Source of the DNA: Verrucomicrobiota bacterium
Lineage (GTDB): Bacteria > Verrucomicrobiota > Verrucomicrobiia > Opitutales > Opitutaceae
Reading direction: 5' to 3'
Assembly: GCA_016235555.1 (NCBI GenBank)
Contig: JACRKC010000009.1
Coordinates: 41,163 to 105,162, forward strand
Length of the DNA: 64,000 bases
Shown here: in pieces, positions 39,859 through 47,632 of the stretch
How positions within the stretch are numbered: the stretch's first letter is position 1
Layout of the letters: every line of letters begins with the position of its first letter
Program-made: the position numbers and the translations under genes
The notes under the pieces: generated by a model
Told to the model about the DNA's origin: nothing
Seen by the model: only the letters and a program-made list of their open reading frames with translations
Database searches by the model: none

Positions 39859-41169
39859 ATGAAACCCCGCCTCACCTTCGCCCAGATCCTGAACATGAAC
39901 TTCGGGTTCTTCGGCATCCAATACTCGTTCGGCCTCCAGCAGGGCAACATGAGCCCGCTCTACAAATACCTCGGCGCCGACGAGGGCTCGCTGCCCTACC
40001 TCTGGCTCGCCGGCCCGATGACCGGCCTCATCGTGCAGCCGATCGTCGGCGCGATGAGCGACCGCACGCTCTCGCGCTGGGGCCGGCGCACGCCGTATTT
40101 CTTCGTGGGCGCCGTGCTCTGCAGCGTGGCGCTGTTCTTCATGCCGTTCAGCCCCACGCTCTGGATGGCGGCCTCGCTGCTCTGGATCCTCGACGCGGCG
40201 AACAACGTCACGATGGAGCCCTATCGCGCCTTCGTGAGCGACAAGCTCGACCGCGCGCAGCACTCCCTCGGCTTCCTCACGCAGAGCGCCTTCACCGGCC
40301 TCGGCCAGACGCTCTCCTATCTCACGCCGTCCATCCTTGTCGTGCTCGGCATGAACAAGGATGCCGTCAACGCGCACCACATCCCCCACGTCACGATCGC
40401 GGCATTCGTGATCGGCGCGATTTTCTCCATCGTCTCGATTCTCTGGACGCTTCGCACGACGAAGGAAATCCCGCTCACCGACGAGGAGCAGGCCGCGATC
40501 CGCGGCCAACCGAGCGGCTGGGGCCACACGTTCGCCGAGATCGGGGCCGCCATCGTCGAGATGCCCGCCACCATGCGGCAGCTCGCCGTGATGAAGCTGT
40601 TCCAGTGGTATGCGCTGTTCTGCTATTGGCAGTATATCGTGCTGTCGCTCTCGAAGACGCTCTTCGGCACGACCGACGCGGCGAGCGCGCAATTCCGCGA
40701 GGCCAGCCTGATCAACGGCCAGATCGGCGGTTTCTACAACGCCGTGGCGTGCGTGGCCGCGTTTGCGCTCGTGCCGTTCACGCGCCGCCTCGGCGCGAAG
40801 CCCGTGCATGCGGTCTGCCTCACGCTCGCCGGCCTCGGGCTGCTCTGGCTGCCGGCCATCCAGTCGCGCGCGCTGCTCTTCGTCCCGATGCTCGGCATGG
40901 GTCTCGCGTGGGCCAGCATCATGGGCAACCCCTACGTGATGCTCGCGGGCTGCATCCCCGCGCATCGCACCGGCGTCTACATGGGCATCTTCAATATGTT
41001 CATCGTGATTCCGATGATGATCCAGATCTTCACGCTGCCGCTCTACTACCGCACCTGGCTGGGCGGCGATCCGGCCAACGTCATCCGCCTTGCCGGCGCG
41101 CTGCTGCTCTGCGCCGCGGCCGCCACGCTGTTCATCCGCGTGGCGCCGGCGGAGGAGCCCGCCACCTAG
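39859..41169 (+). CDS. MFS sugar transporter (SUT/GPH-like), probable sucrose importer
   Basis: A 436-residue, 12-helix carrier. ATG 39859 gives [40 protein letters not shown]. The loop [18 protein letters not shown] is the motif shared by plant-type sucrose carriers and related glucoside-cation symporters. Hydrophobic helices occur evenly through the protein to [14 protein letters not shown]. Located divergent from the AraC regulator and across from sucrose phosphorylase, it is the likely inner-membrane step of the pathway. Substrate is inferred from context. Confidence 0.88.
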   Translation: MKPRLTFAQILNMNFGFFGIQYSFGLQQGNMSPLYKYLGADEGSLPYLWLAGPMTGLIVQPIVGAMSDRTLSRWGRRTPYFFVGAVLCSVALFFMPFSPTLWMAASLLWILDAANNVTMEPYRAFVSDKLDRAQHSLGFLTQSAFTGLGQTLSYLTPSILVVLGMNKDAVNAHHIPHVTIAAFVIGAIFSIVSILWTLRTTKEIPLTDEEQAAIRGQPSGWGHTFAEIGAAIVEMPATMRQLAVMKLFQWYALFCYWQYIVLSLSKTLFGTTDAASAQFREASLINGQIGGFYNAVACVAAFALVPFTRRLGAKPVHAVCLTLAGLGLLWLPAIQSRALLFVPMLGMGLAWASIMGNPYVMLAGCIPAHRTGVYMGIFNMFIVIPMMIQIFTLPLYYRTWLGGDPANVIRLAGALLLCAAAATLFIRVAPAEEPAT

Positions 41170-41302
41170 AGGCTGTCACGGACTCAGCGGCTTGAGCACC
41201 CGGGGTAGGGCGGGTCTGTGACCCGCCTTCGAACACTCAGCGCGCGAAAAGGCGGGTCACAGACCCGCCCTACCGCTGGCGAAAAGCGCCTGACCGCCTC
41301 TA
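41166..41302. repeat. Nested palindrome supplying stop codons to two convergent genes
   Basis: Outer arms CTAGAGGC at each end (41166-41173 and its inverse GCCTCTAG at 41296-41303) surround a perfect inner palindrome 41204-41274 with arms of about 24 bp (GGTAGGGCGGGTCTGTGACC and inverse). The TAG stops of both flanking genes (41167-41169 plus, 41300-41302 minus) lie in the outer arms. Confidence 0.85.
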
Positions 41303-42643
41303 GGCCGCCGCGGGCGCGACCGCGGGCGATTTTCTCCGGGCGATCGGCAGCACGCCGACGGCGGCGATGAGACACAGGGCGCCGGCGCCGATGAACGCCC
41401 ACGCGTAGCTGCCGAAGCCCGTGCGCACCGCCCCGGCGGCATACGCCGCGAACGCCGCGCCGACCTGGTGGCTCGCGACGACCCAGCCGAACACGATGCT
41501 CGCCTTTTCGCGGCCGAACACTTCGCCGGTGAGGCGCACGGTCGGCGGCACGGTGGCGATCCAGTCGAGGCCGTAAAACACCGCGAACACGCCGAGGCCC
41601 GCCGCCGGCCCGAGCAACGCCTGCGGCAGAAAAATCAGCGAGAGGCCGCGCAGCCCATAGTAGCCGAAGAGCAGATAGCGGCAGTTGTAGCGGTCGCTCA
41701 GCCAGCCGCTCGCGGTCGTGCCGACGAGATCGAAGAGCCCCATCATCGCCAGCAATCCGGCCGCGCGCACCTCGGGAATGCCGCAGTCGAACGCCGCGGG
41801 GATGAGATGCGTGCCGATCAGGCCGTTGGTGCTCGCGCCGCACACGAAAAATGAGCCCGCGAGCAGCCAGAAATCGCGCACGCGCACGGCTTCGAACAGC
41901 ACGTCGAGGGCGCGTTTGGCGGGATTGCCCGCAGGGTAGGGCCGCTTCTCCGAAGCGGCCTGGGTTTGCAGCGAAGAATCGGCTTGAAACTCAGGCCGGC
42001 CCGGAGAGCCGGCCCCACCACTCTCCCCATACGGCCGCTGGCCGACGTCGCGCGGATCGTCCCGCATCAGCCACCAGATGAACGGTGCCACGGCCACCGT
42101 CGCGCCCGCCACGATCCACGGCGCCGCGCGCCAGCCCTGGCTGGTCACCGCACTGGCGAGCGAAGGGAGAAAAATCAACTGCCCGGTCGCCGTGCTCGCG
42201 GTGAGCACGCCCATCACGAGTCCGCGCCGCTCGGTGAACCACTTGTTGGCCACCGCGGCGCCGAGCACGGTCGCCGCCATCCCCGAGCCCGCGCCCACGA
42301 CGAAGCCCCACAGCACCACGAATTGCCAATACTGCGTCGCCACCGTCGAGAGCCCGTAGCCGGCGCCGAGCAGGAGCATCGCGACCGTCATCGTGCGCCG
42401 CAGGCCGAACCGCTGGTAGAGCGCCGCCGCAAACGGCCCGATGAGTCCGTAGAGGAAAATGTTGATCGAGATGATCGACGAGACCGTCGCGCGGCTCCAT
42501 TGAAACTCGTTGCCGAGCGGGAGCAAAATCACGCCCGGGGTCGCGCGGGCGCCGGCGGCGGCGAGCAGCGTCACGAACGTCACGCCCGCGGCGATCCACG
42601 CGTAGTGGAGGCGAGGGCGGGCGCTGGCGGCGGGTTGGCTCAT
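41300..42643 (-). CDS. MFS transporter with palindrome-derived central loop
   Basis: A 447-residue MFS carrier of monocarboxylate/oxalate-formate style: LHYAWIAAGVTFVTLLAAAGARATPGVILLPL, QRFGLRRTMTVAMLLLGAGYGLS, then a second half with GLFDLVGTTASGWLSDRYNCRYLLFGYYGL. ATG 42643 is used; upstream residues are repeat-derived. The loop between helices 6 and 7, residues about 209-237, comes from a palindromic repeat (41935-42019) and is rich in Ser/Pro/Gln; such loops tolerate insertions, so the protein may still work. Substrate unknown. The stop is inside another repeat. Confidence 0.85.
   Translation of the reverse strand: MSQPAASARPRLHYAWIAAGVTFVTLLAAAGARATPGVILLPLGNEFQWSRATVSSIISINIFLYGLIGPFAAALYQRFGLRRTMTVAMLLLGAGYGLSTVATQYWQFVVLWGFVVGAGSGMAATVLGAAVANKWFTERRGLVMGVLTASTATGQLIFLPSLASAVTSQGWRAAPWIVAGATVAVAPFIWWLMRDDPRDVGQRPYGESGGAGSPGRPEFQADSSLQTQAASEKRPYPAGNPAKRALDVLFEAVRVRDFWLLAGSFFVCGASTNGLIGTHLIPAAFDCGIPEVRAAGLLAMMGLFDLVGTTASGWLSDRYNCRYLLFGYYGLRGLSLIFLPQALLGPAAGLGVFAVFYGLDWIATVPPTVRLTGEVFGREKASIVFGWVVASHQVGAAFAAYAAGAVRTGFGSYAWAFIGAGALCLIAAVGVLPIARRKSPAVAPAAA
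41935..42019. repeat. Palindromic repeat inside the MFS gene, frame kept
   Basis: Two hairpins, GGGCCGCTTC…GAAGCGGCC and GCCGGCCCGGAGAGCCGGC, in the usual GTAGGG…CCCACC frame of this repeat class. The reading frame of the carrier (minus strand) passes through it without a stop. Related ends occur at 11824-11906. Confidence 0.8.
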
Positions 42644-42727
42644 AACAACGCCGCGGAGCGTGCGGGCGATTGCCCGCGGCGCAAGCGGTGCGACGGCGTT
42701 TCGACGAAAACGCGCACGACTGTTCGG

Positions 42728-42890
42728 TTGTAGGGCGGGGTCGCCGAACCCCGCCGAAAGCACCCGCGATGCGCCTCGCCGGTCCGCAGCTCGATCCGAG
42801 ATGCCCCAATCGCGGCGGGTTCGGCGACGACGCCACGCCCACCACAACGCATTCGCACAAACGGCGGGGTTCGGCGACCCCGCCCTACAA
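42728..42890. repeat. Palindromic repeat cluster with perfect outer arms
   Basis: Starts TTGTAGGGCGGGGTCGCCGA and ends TCGGCGACCCCGCCCTACAA (arms of about 29 bp). Between them a degenerate third arm (GCGGCGGGTTCGGCGACGACGCC, broken) suggests the collapse of two elements into one. It fills the gap between the MFS and glyoxalase genes. Confidence 0.85.
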
Positions 42891-42899
42891 CTCCGGCGT

Positions 42900-43286
42900 T
42901 CAGCGCTTTTCTTCCATCAATCCGATCAGGTTGCCGTCCGGGTCGCGCACGAAACCGATCCAGAGTTCGTGGTCGGGCAGCTTCGCGGTGAGTTGCGGCG
43001 CGCGCTCGTTGGTCGCGCCGCGGGCGACGATCGCGGCGTGGGTCGTGACGACATCGGTCACCTTGAAATAGAGGATCGAATTCTTGCCGGCTTCGCCGTG
43101 ACCCTGCGGCGTCGTGAGCATGATCCGCACGGGACCGGCCGCGAGAAACGCGAGGTTGGGGCCGGCGGGGAACAGGAATTTCAGGCCGAGCACGTCGCGA
43201 TAAAACGCGGTCGCCTGCGCGACGTCGCCGACGGTGAGGGCGATCTGCCCGATTTCAGACACAGCCGCGGGGGTGGGGGAACTCAT
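42900..43286 (-). CDS. Glyoxalase/VOC-fold protein
   Basis: A 128-residue vicinal-oxygen-chelate protein: EIGQIALTVGDVAQATAFYRDVLGLKFLFPAG…NLAFL, later ILYFKVTDVVTTHAAIVARGATNE and DHELWIGFVRDPDGNLIGLMEE. The pattern of two beta-alpha-beta-beta-beta units and the ending FxDPDGN-x-I/L is typical of single-domain VOC proteins that bind a metal through His/Glu. The specific role is unknown (resistance protein, glyoxalase or dioxygenase relative). ATG 43286 begins MSSPTPAAVSEIGQ. Confidence 0.85.
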   Translation of the reverse strand: MSSPTPAAVSEIGQIALTVGDVAQATAFYRDVLGLKFLFPAGPNLAFLAAGPVRIMLTTPQGHGEAGKNSILYFKVTDVVTTHAAIVARGATNERAPQLTAKLPDHELWIGFVRDPDGNLIGLMEEKR

Positions 43287-43449
43287 GCGCGGACGCTGCA
43301 CCGTGGGGCCGCAGCGGTCGAGTGCGCCGTGATGGGTGGCGAAAACGGCGGCCAGGCGGTCCGCCGGCGCACGGTGGCGTCCAACCTCGTGGGAGGGGCT
43401 TTAGGCCCCGACGGGCTGCGGTGTGCGCCGGGCGGCGGGGCATAAAGCG

Positions 43450-43587
43450 GGTGTAATTCAAACGGAGATCAGTTTCCGAAGACCTCGGCTGTAGCGGCGG
43501 TCTATGACCGCCGGCGTGGCGCCAAGGGGATGCGTTCGGCGGTCATAGACCGCCGCTACAAATCGCTGACTTCAGTTTGAAATCACT
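43450..43587. repeat. About 138-bp palindromic element, copy A
   Basis: Outer arms GTGTAATTCAAACGGAGATCAG and CTGA-CTTCAGTTTGAAATCAC in inverse. The core is TGTAGCGGCGGTCTATGACC… to …GGTCATAGACCGCCGCTACA with the central GGCGTGGCGCCAAGGGGAT. It ends just before the exoD stop codon region. Copy B, about 85 % identical by eye, is at 56734-56870. The rest of the gap 43287-43449 has no recognised feature. Confidence 0.85.
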
Positions 43588-43589
43588 CC

Positions 43590-44297
43590 CTACTTCATCC
43601 ACGCCCACAGCCACTCCACGGCGCCCTTGCCGAAGATGGCGATAGCGCCGAAGAAGACCACGGTCAGCAACGTCACCAAGTAGCCGCCGAGGATGAACCA
43701 GCCGTCGCGCTCCAGCAGCCCGCCGGCCATCAGGATGATCGCCCACGCCGGGATCACGTTGGAAAGCGGGATCGGCAGCGGCAGGAGCAGGATCGTCGCG
43801 CAGAAGACGATCGGCAGGGCGTGGAGCTGTTCGAGCCGCGGGCTCGCCGTCACCCACAGCAGCCGCGGGCGCAGCATGCGCTCGAAGCCCACGACGATCT
43901 TGCGGGTGAGTTCGAACACCTTCGCGAAAATGTGCGGTGGCAGGCGGGTATCGAGCAGGCGCGCCGGCAACCACGGCTTCGTCCCGAGCGCCAGCCGGCC
44001 GCTGATCAGCGCGATGATGAGGCCCAGCGGCGTGGATAGCGTGGGCAGCGGGATCGGGGTGCAGAACGGCAGCGCGAGCATCATCATCAACAGCACGTAG
44101 CCGCGGCCGTGCAGCAGTCCGAACACCTCGCGCAACGTGACCGTCTCCACCTCGAATTCCTTCACGATCAGGGCGAATTCCTCCGACAGCTTGCGCGGAT
44201 GCTGGCGGTCGGAGGGCGTGATCACCGAATGGCCGTGACCCGCCGCGGGCGGGGGCACGGGCGCGGAGGGCGAAGCGGGCGACGGAGGCAACGACAC
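43590..44297 (-). CDS. exoD: Exopolysaccharide synthesis ExoD-family membrane protein
   Basis: A 235-residue protein. A Pro/Ser-rich N-terminus is followed by the ExoD pattern: TLREVFGLLHGRGYVLLMMMLALPFCTPIPLPTLSTPLGLIIALISGRLALG, then LPARLLDTRLPPHIF, LRPRLLWVTASPRLEQLHALPIVFCATILLLPLPIPLSNVIPAWAIILMAGGLLERDG and a last helix. ExoD proteins influence exopolysaccharide in rhizobia, but their biochemical role is unclear. Inner membrane, about four or five helices. Confidence 0.88.
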   Translation of the reverse strand: MSLPPSPASPSAPVPPPAAGHGHSVITPSDRQHPRKLSEEFALIVKEFEVETVTLREVFGLLHGRGYVLLMMMLALPFCTPIPLPTLSTPLGLIIALISGRLALGTKPWLPARLLDTRLPPHIFAKVFELTRKIVVGFERMLRPRLLWVTASPRLEQLHALPIVFCATILLLPLPIPLSNVIPAWAIILMAGGLLERDGWFILGGYLVTLLTVVFFGAIAIFGKGAVEWLWAWMK

Positions 44298-44361
44298 GGC
44301 GGCACGTTGAGACGCGCCGCACGGGGTGTCGAGCGCCGCGGGAACCCGGTCGTCGGTCAGG

Positions 44362-44461
44362 CACGGCTTTCCGGTTTGGTTTCGTAACTGTAGGTCAGCT
44401 CGCTCGCGAGCGCGCTGGCCTACGTGGGAACGATTGGTGGATTCACACCGGAAAGCCGTGG
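44362..44461. repeat. Nested palindrome (CACGGCTTTCCGGT outer arms)
   Basis: Exact 14-bp outer arms CACGGCTTTCCGGT (44362-44375) and ACCGGAAAGCCGTG (44447-44460) enclose an inner palindrome 44390-44423 (GTAGGTCAGCTCGCTCGCG…GCTGGCCTAC). It directly abuts the left target repeat of the 116-bp element. Confidence 0.85.
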
Positions 44462-44594
44462 TCGCTCAGGGCGCATCTCCGTTTCTTGCAGTCCGGCGAG
44501 AGCGACGGAGCGGCGGTTTTCAACCGCCGAGCTTGGGCGCTTGGAAAAGCGCCCCTCCGCAGGGCAAGAAAGTGAGATGCGCCCCGTCGCTCAG
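44461..44594. mobile_element. 116-bp MITE-like element, copy 2 (inverted), with 9-bp target duplication
   Basis: The element is 44470-44585, flanked by GTCGCTCAG at 44461-44469 and 44586-44594. Read on the minus strand it matches copy 1 (3426-3541) along its full length with few differences and the same two internal hairpins. Both copies are 116 bp. The direct repeats differ between the two sites, as expected for independent insertions. The stretch after it (to 44660) has one more hairpin (GGCGGTCACCGACCGCC). Confidence 0.85.
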
Positions 44595-44696
44595 CTCGCT
44601 GTCGCGGCGCTCGGCGAGCGCCGATGGCCAAGGCCCGGCGGTCACCGACCGCCGCTACAACTCTTCAAACGGACGCACGACCGGGAATCCGCCGCG

Positions 44697-45788
44697 TTAC
44701 AGGTCGGGGATCGTCACGTCCACCTGCTCGCCGGGGCGCAGCGCGAAGCCGTCCGGCACGGCGATGTGCACGCGCAGGCCGAGTTCGGGCACGGTGGCGC
44801 GGTTGAACAACGCGAGCACCGTCGGCGAAATCGGCTCCAGCGCGCGGCCGACCTCGACGATGGTGGCGTCGGCGCTCGCGCGGGAGGCGTTGCGGGCGCG
44901 CACGGACACGCGCATGCCTTCGCGGGGTTCGAGCGGGAGCGGTTGGCGCAGAAAACCGACCAGCCGGGCGGGGGCCTCCGCGGCGATCGTGGCGGCGAGG
45001 TCGCCGGTGGCGAGCGTCGTGCCCTCGGTGATGGGCAGTGCCGTGACGACGCCGGCGATCGGCGCCGTGAGCACGATCGGCGCGAGCTGGGCCTCGGTGA
45101 GACGGAGCTTTTCCTCCTGCAGGCGCAACGAGGCGCGGAGGGCGTCGTGGGCGTCGCCCGGGGACGGAGCCGGCACGTCCACGGTCGAAGCGAGCGAGTC
45201 GACGAGTTGCTGCTGCGCCTCGATGGCGGCGGCGAGGCGGTCGCGCAGGAGGCGGGCATTGTCGAAGCTCTGCTCGGAGACGGTGCCCTGGCGCTGGAGC
45301 GGGGTGAGCCGGCCGAAATCGGCCTCGGCTTGCTGCAATTGCACGCGCAACGAAGCCAGCGCGACCCGCTCGCGCAACCAGTCGAGTTTCAGGCGGGCGG
45401 AGTGCACCGCCAGCCGGCGGGGGCCGAGTTCGGGAGCGAGGCTGGTGCGTTGAAAATCCACCTCGGCCCGGATGACCGCGAGCGACGCGGCCAGCACCGC
45501 GGGATCGACCGGGTGGAGGTGCGCGAGGACTTCGCCGGCGGCGACGCGTTGGAGGAGGCGCACGCGGACGTCGGATACGCGGCCGGCGTGGATCGCCTTG
45601 ACCTCGGAGCGGAGCAGCTCGGCCTCGGCGACCAGCGTGGGCGCGGCGGCGGAGTGGCGCCAGAGGCCGAGCACGCCGAGGCCGCAGAGGGCGAACACCA
45701 CGAGAGGCAGCGCTTCGGCGCAGAAGAGGCGCCAGCGGTGGCGCGGCGGCGTGGGGATGCGGGCGAGGGGACCGGTGGCGGCGTTCAT
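44697..45788 (-). CDS. HlyD-family membrane-fusion protein in CotH/VTC operon
   Basis: A 363-residue adaptor: one TM helix (EALPLVVFALCGLGVLGLW), a lipoyl half (IHAGRVSDVRVRLLQRVAAGEVLAHLHPVD), a long coiled coil of about residues 95-235 (LRVQLQQAEADFGRL…; LRLQEEKLRLTEAQL), the second lipoyl half (VLTAPIAGVVTALPITEGTTLATGD) and a beta-barrel part ending LRPGEQVDVTIPDL. It is the last gene of the minus-strand group starting with the CotH protein. Presumed to help move or anchor a surface product; no transporter ATPase is next to it. Confidence 0.85.
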   Translation of the reverse strand: MNAATGPLARIPTPPRHRWRLFCAEALPLVVFALCGLGVLGLWRHSAAAPTLVAEAELLRSEVKAIHAGRVSDVRVRLLQRVAAGEVLAHLHPVDPAVLAASLAVIRAEVDFQRTSLAPELGPRRLAVHSARLKLDWLRERVALASLRVQLQQAEADFGRLTPLQRQGTVSEQSFDNARLLRDRLAAAIEAQQQLVDSLASTVDVPAPSPGDAHDALRASLRLQEEKLRLTEAQLAPIVLTAPIAGVVTALPITEGTTLATGDLAATIAAEAPARLVGFLRQPLPLEPREGMRVSVRARNASRASADATIVEVGRALEPISPTVLALFNRATVPELGLRVHIAVPDGFALRPGEQVDVTIPDL

Positions 45789-45832
45789 GCACGTTGGGTC
45801 CGAGACCGCGAAGCTGGCTTCGGCTTGGTTGG

Positions 45833-45887
45833 GTAGCGACGAGCGCCAGCGAGTCGAAGAGCGTCGGCTCGCTGGCGCTCGCCGCTA
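45833..45887. repeat. Palindromic repeat (GTAGCGACGAGCGCCAGCGAG type)
   Basis: Arms of about 21 bp: starts GTAGCGACGAGCGCCAGC, ends GCTGGCGCTCGCCGCTAC. It lies between the HlyD and DUF4956 genes. A half-copy lies at 46787-46816 inside the VTC gene end. Confidence 0.85.
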
Positions 45888-45951
45888 CGATGAGTGGTCG
45901 AAGGTTGCATGGTGGATTGATCTACTGCCCCGGGGCTTGCCCCGAAGATCT

Positions 45952-46638
45952 TTACGCTTCGGATTCGTGGGTCGCGGGGACGCCGGTGATGTCGGTGGCG
46001 CCGGGCAGGGCGGCGAGTTCGCGGAGGAGTTCGTCGGCGCGGTCGGGGTCGCGGAGCTGGAGGTGGTAGGCGAGATCGGTCACGAGGCCGTCGGGCGCGA
46101 CGCGGCGCTGCGCGCATTCGACGCGGCGGCTGTGCCGGTCGAGGAACCGGGTGAGCGCGGGCAATTCGGCGGCGGGGCGCGTCCAATGGAGCTGCAGGAA
46201 AAAGTCATGATGCCGGCGCCGGCCGAAGGACGTGAGCCACGCGAACGCGACAATGGCGGCGACGATGAGGCCGCCGAGCGCGGCGGTGGCGAATTTTTGC
46301 AGGCCGCAGGCCATGCCGAGCACGATCGCGGCGAGCACGTGCGCGGTGTCGAGGGTGTCGCGCACGACATTGCGGAAGCGCACGATCGCGAAGACGGCCA
46401 TGACGCCGACGGCGGCCACGAGGCTGTTGGCGAGGATGATCATCACGAGCGCGACGATCACGGGGAGCAGGAGCAGCGAGACGACGAAGGCGCGCGAGTA
46501 GGAGAGGCCGCTGTGCGTGGCCATGTAGACCCACGCGATGAGCTGGCCGAGCATGAACGAGAGCAGCACGGCGAGCGCCACGACGGAGAGCGAGGTGGGC
46601 GCGCTGGCGTGATCGCCGCGGAGAAAGGTGTCGAGCAT
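45952..46638 (-). CDS. DUF4956 membrane protein
   Basis: A 228-residue protein with three or four N-terminal membrane helices (SVVALAVLLSFMLGQLIAWVY; AFVVSLLLLPVIVALVMIILANSLVAAVGVMAVFAIVRFRN; VLAAIVLGMACGLQ) and a soluble C-terminal ACT-like half. The motif FAIVRFRNVVRDTLDTAHVLAAIVLGMACG is the DUF4956 hallmark. These proteins nearly always neighbour VTC-domain polymerases, as here, and probably form a membrane complex with them. Function not established. Confidence 0.9.
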   Translation of the reverse strand: MLDTFLRGDHASAPTSLSVVALAVLLSFMLGQLIAWVYMATHSGLSYSRAFVVSLLLLPVIVALVMIILANSLVAAVGVMAVFAIVRFRNVVRDTLDTAHVLAAIVLGMACGLQKFATAALGGLIVAAIVAFAWLTSFGRRRHHDFFLQLHWTRPAAELPALTRFLDRHSRRVECAQRRVAPDGLVTDLAYHLQLRDPDRADELLRELAALPGATDITGVPATHESEA

Positions 46639-46762
46639 GGACGGAAGACGGAGGGCGGAGGTCAGAAGACGGAAGACGGAGAACGGAGGCGGGGGACAGG
46701 AGTCAGAGGACGGAGGTCAGAGGACGGAGGTCGGCCGGAAAGTAACCCAATGGGTTACTTTC
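46630..46762. repeat. Purine-rich tandem repeat plus perfect hairpin
   Basis: 46630-46735 is built of short units such as GACGGAGGTCAGAG and GACGGAAGACGGAG in tandem, A/G on the plus strand. At once after it comes GAAAGTAACCCA/TGGGTTACTTTC (46738-46762), a 12-bp stem with a 1-nt loop. The tract lies at the end of the VTC gene and the start of the DUF4956 gene, so its length may vary between strains and alter spacing. Confidence 0.75.
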
Positions 46763-47578
46763 AGTTCTCGGCCACACGGCAGTGTTCGTCGGCTCGCTGG
46801 CGCTCGCCGCTACGGGGCGTGGCGCGGCGCCGCACGCGGCGAGGCCGTCGACGTATTTGGCGGCGCTGCGCTGTTGCAGGCCGAAGGCGCGGATCATCCC
46901 GGCGACCCAGGTGGGGTAGCGGTCGGTGAATTTGATTTCGAGGATCACGGTGGCGGGAAAAACGGGGGCGGGGGCGCGGAAGGCGGTGTCGAGGTGCAGC
47001 TCGGTGAGCGGCTCGCAGCGGATCGCGCGATCGAAGGTGATGCGGACGGCGTTGTGGCCGGGGCTCACCCAGGCTTCGCGCTCGTAGGCGACGTGCGCCC
47101 GCGGCGTGGCGCGGAGGCGGCGCATGAGGTCGCAGAAGGTGCGCAGGGCGGCGAGCTGGCGGGCATCGGGCCGCGCCCTTCGATCATCCTCAGGGCAGGC
47201 GAGGTGGTGGACGGTGGGCCACGCGCCGGCGAGGAGCGGGGCGACGCACTCGCGGCGCACGAGGGCGCGTTGTTTGTGGATGCAGCGGTCGACGCGGCGT
47301 TTGATTTCGAGGTAGACGGGCGAGGCGGGGGCGTCGTCGTAGTAGCGGGCGCGGAGTTTGAAACGGTTGCGGTCGCCGTTGAGCGTGGCGTGGCAGAGCG
47401 AAAGGGTGGCGGTGTCGAGGTAGAGGCTGTGGACGGGATACCACGGGATGTCGCGGTTGGCGCCGAAGTCGTCGGGCACGAGGAACGGTCGCACGAAACG
47501 CCGGAGGGCGATGGCGGTGGCTTCGTCGACGCGGTATTTCAGCTCGAAGCGCTGGGTTTGGAGGCGGTCGGTGAACAT
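46703..47578 (-). CDS. VTC-domain protein (polyphosphate polymerase-like)
   Basis: A 291-residue protein with the VTC tunnel domain: QRFELKYRVDEATAIALRRFV, YPVHSLYLDTATLSLCHATLNGDRNRFKLRARYYD, VYLEIKRRVD, VAYEREAWVS, VRITFDRAI and VILEIKFTDRYPTWVAGMI. The alternating basic and acidic residues (R-x-x-x-KYR, KLRARY, EIKRR, EIKF) are those that bind triphosphate and metal in VTC4, so ATP-driven polyphosphate synthesis or a related phosphotransfer is possible. The C-terminal about 35 residues (ASASEPTNTAV… to LTSVL) are read from a half palindromic repeat, hairpin and tandem tract. Confidence 0.88.
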   Translation of the reverse strand: MFTDRLQTQRFELKYRVDEATAIALRRFVRPFLVPDDFGANRDIPWYPVHSLYLDTATLSLCHATLNGDRNRFKLRARYYDDAPASPVYLEIKRRVDRCIHKQRALVRRECVAPLLAGAWPTVHHLACPEDDRRARPDARQLAALRTFCDLMRRLRATPRAHVAYEREAWVSPGHNAVRITFDRAIRCEPLTELHLDTAFRAPAPVFPATVILEIKFTDRYPTWVAGMIRAFGLQQRSAAKYVDGLAACGAAPRPVAASASEPTNTAVWPRTESNPLGYFPADLRPLTSVL

Positions 47579-47632
47579 GACCGGGAGTTGAGAGAAAGAT
47601 TAAGAGAAAGAGGAAAGAGAAAGATCGGCGGG

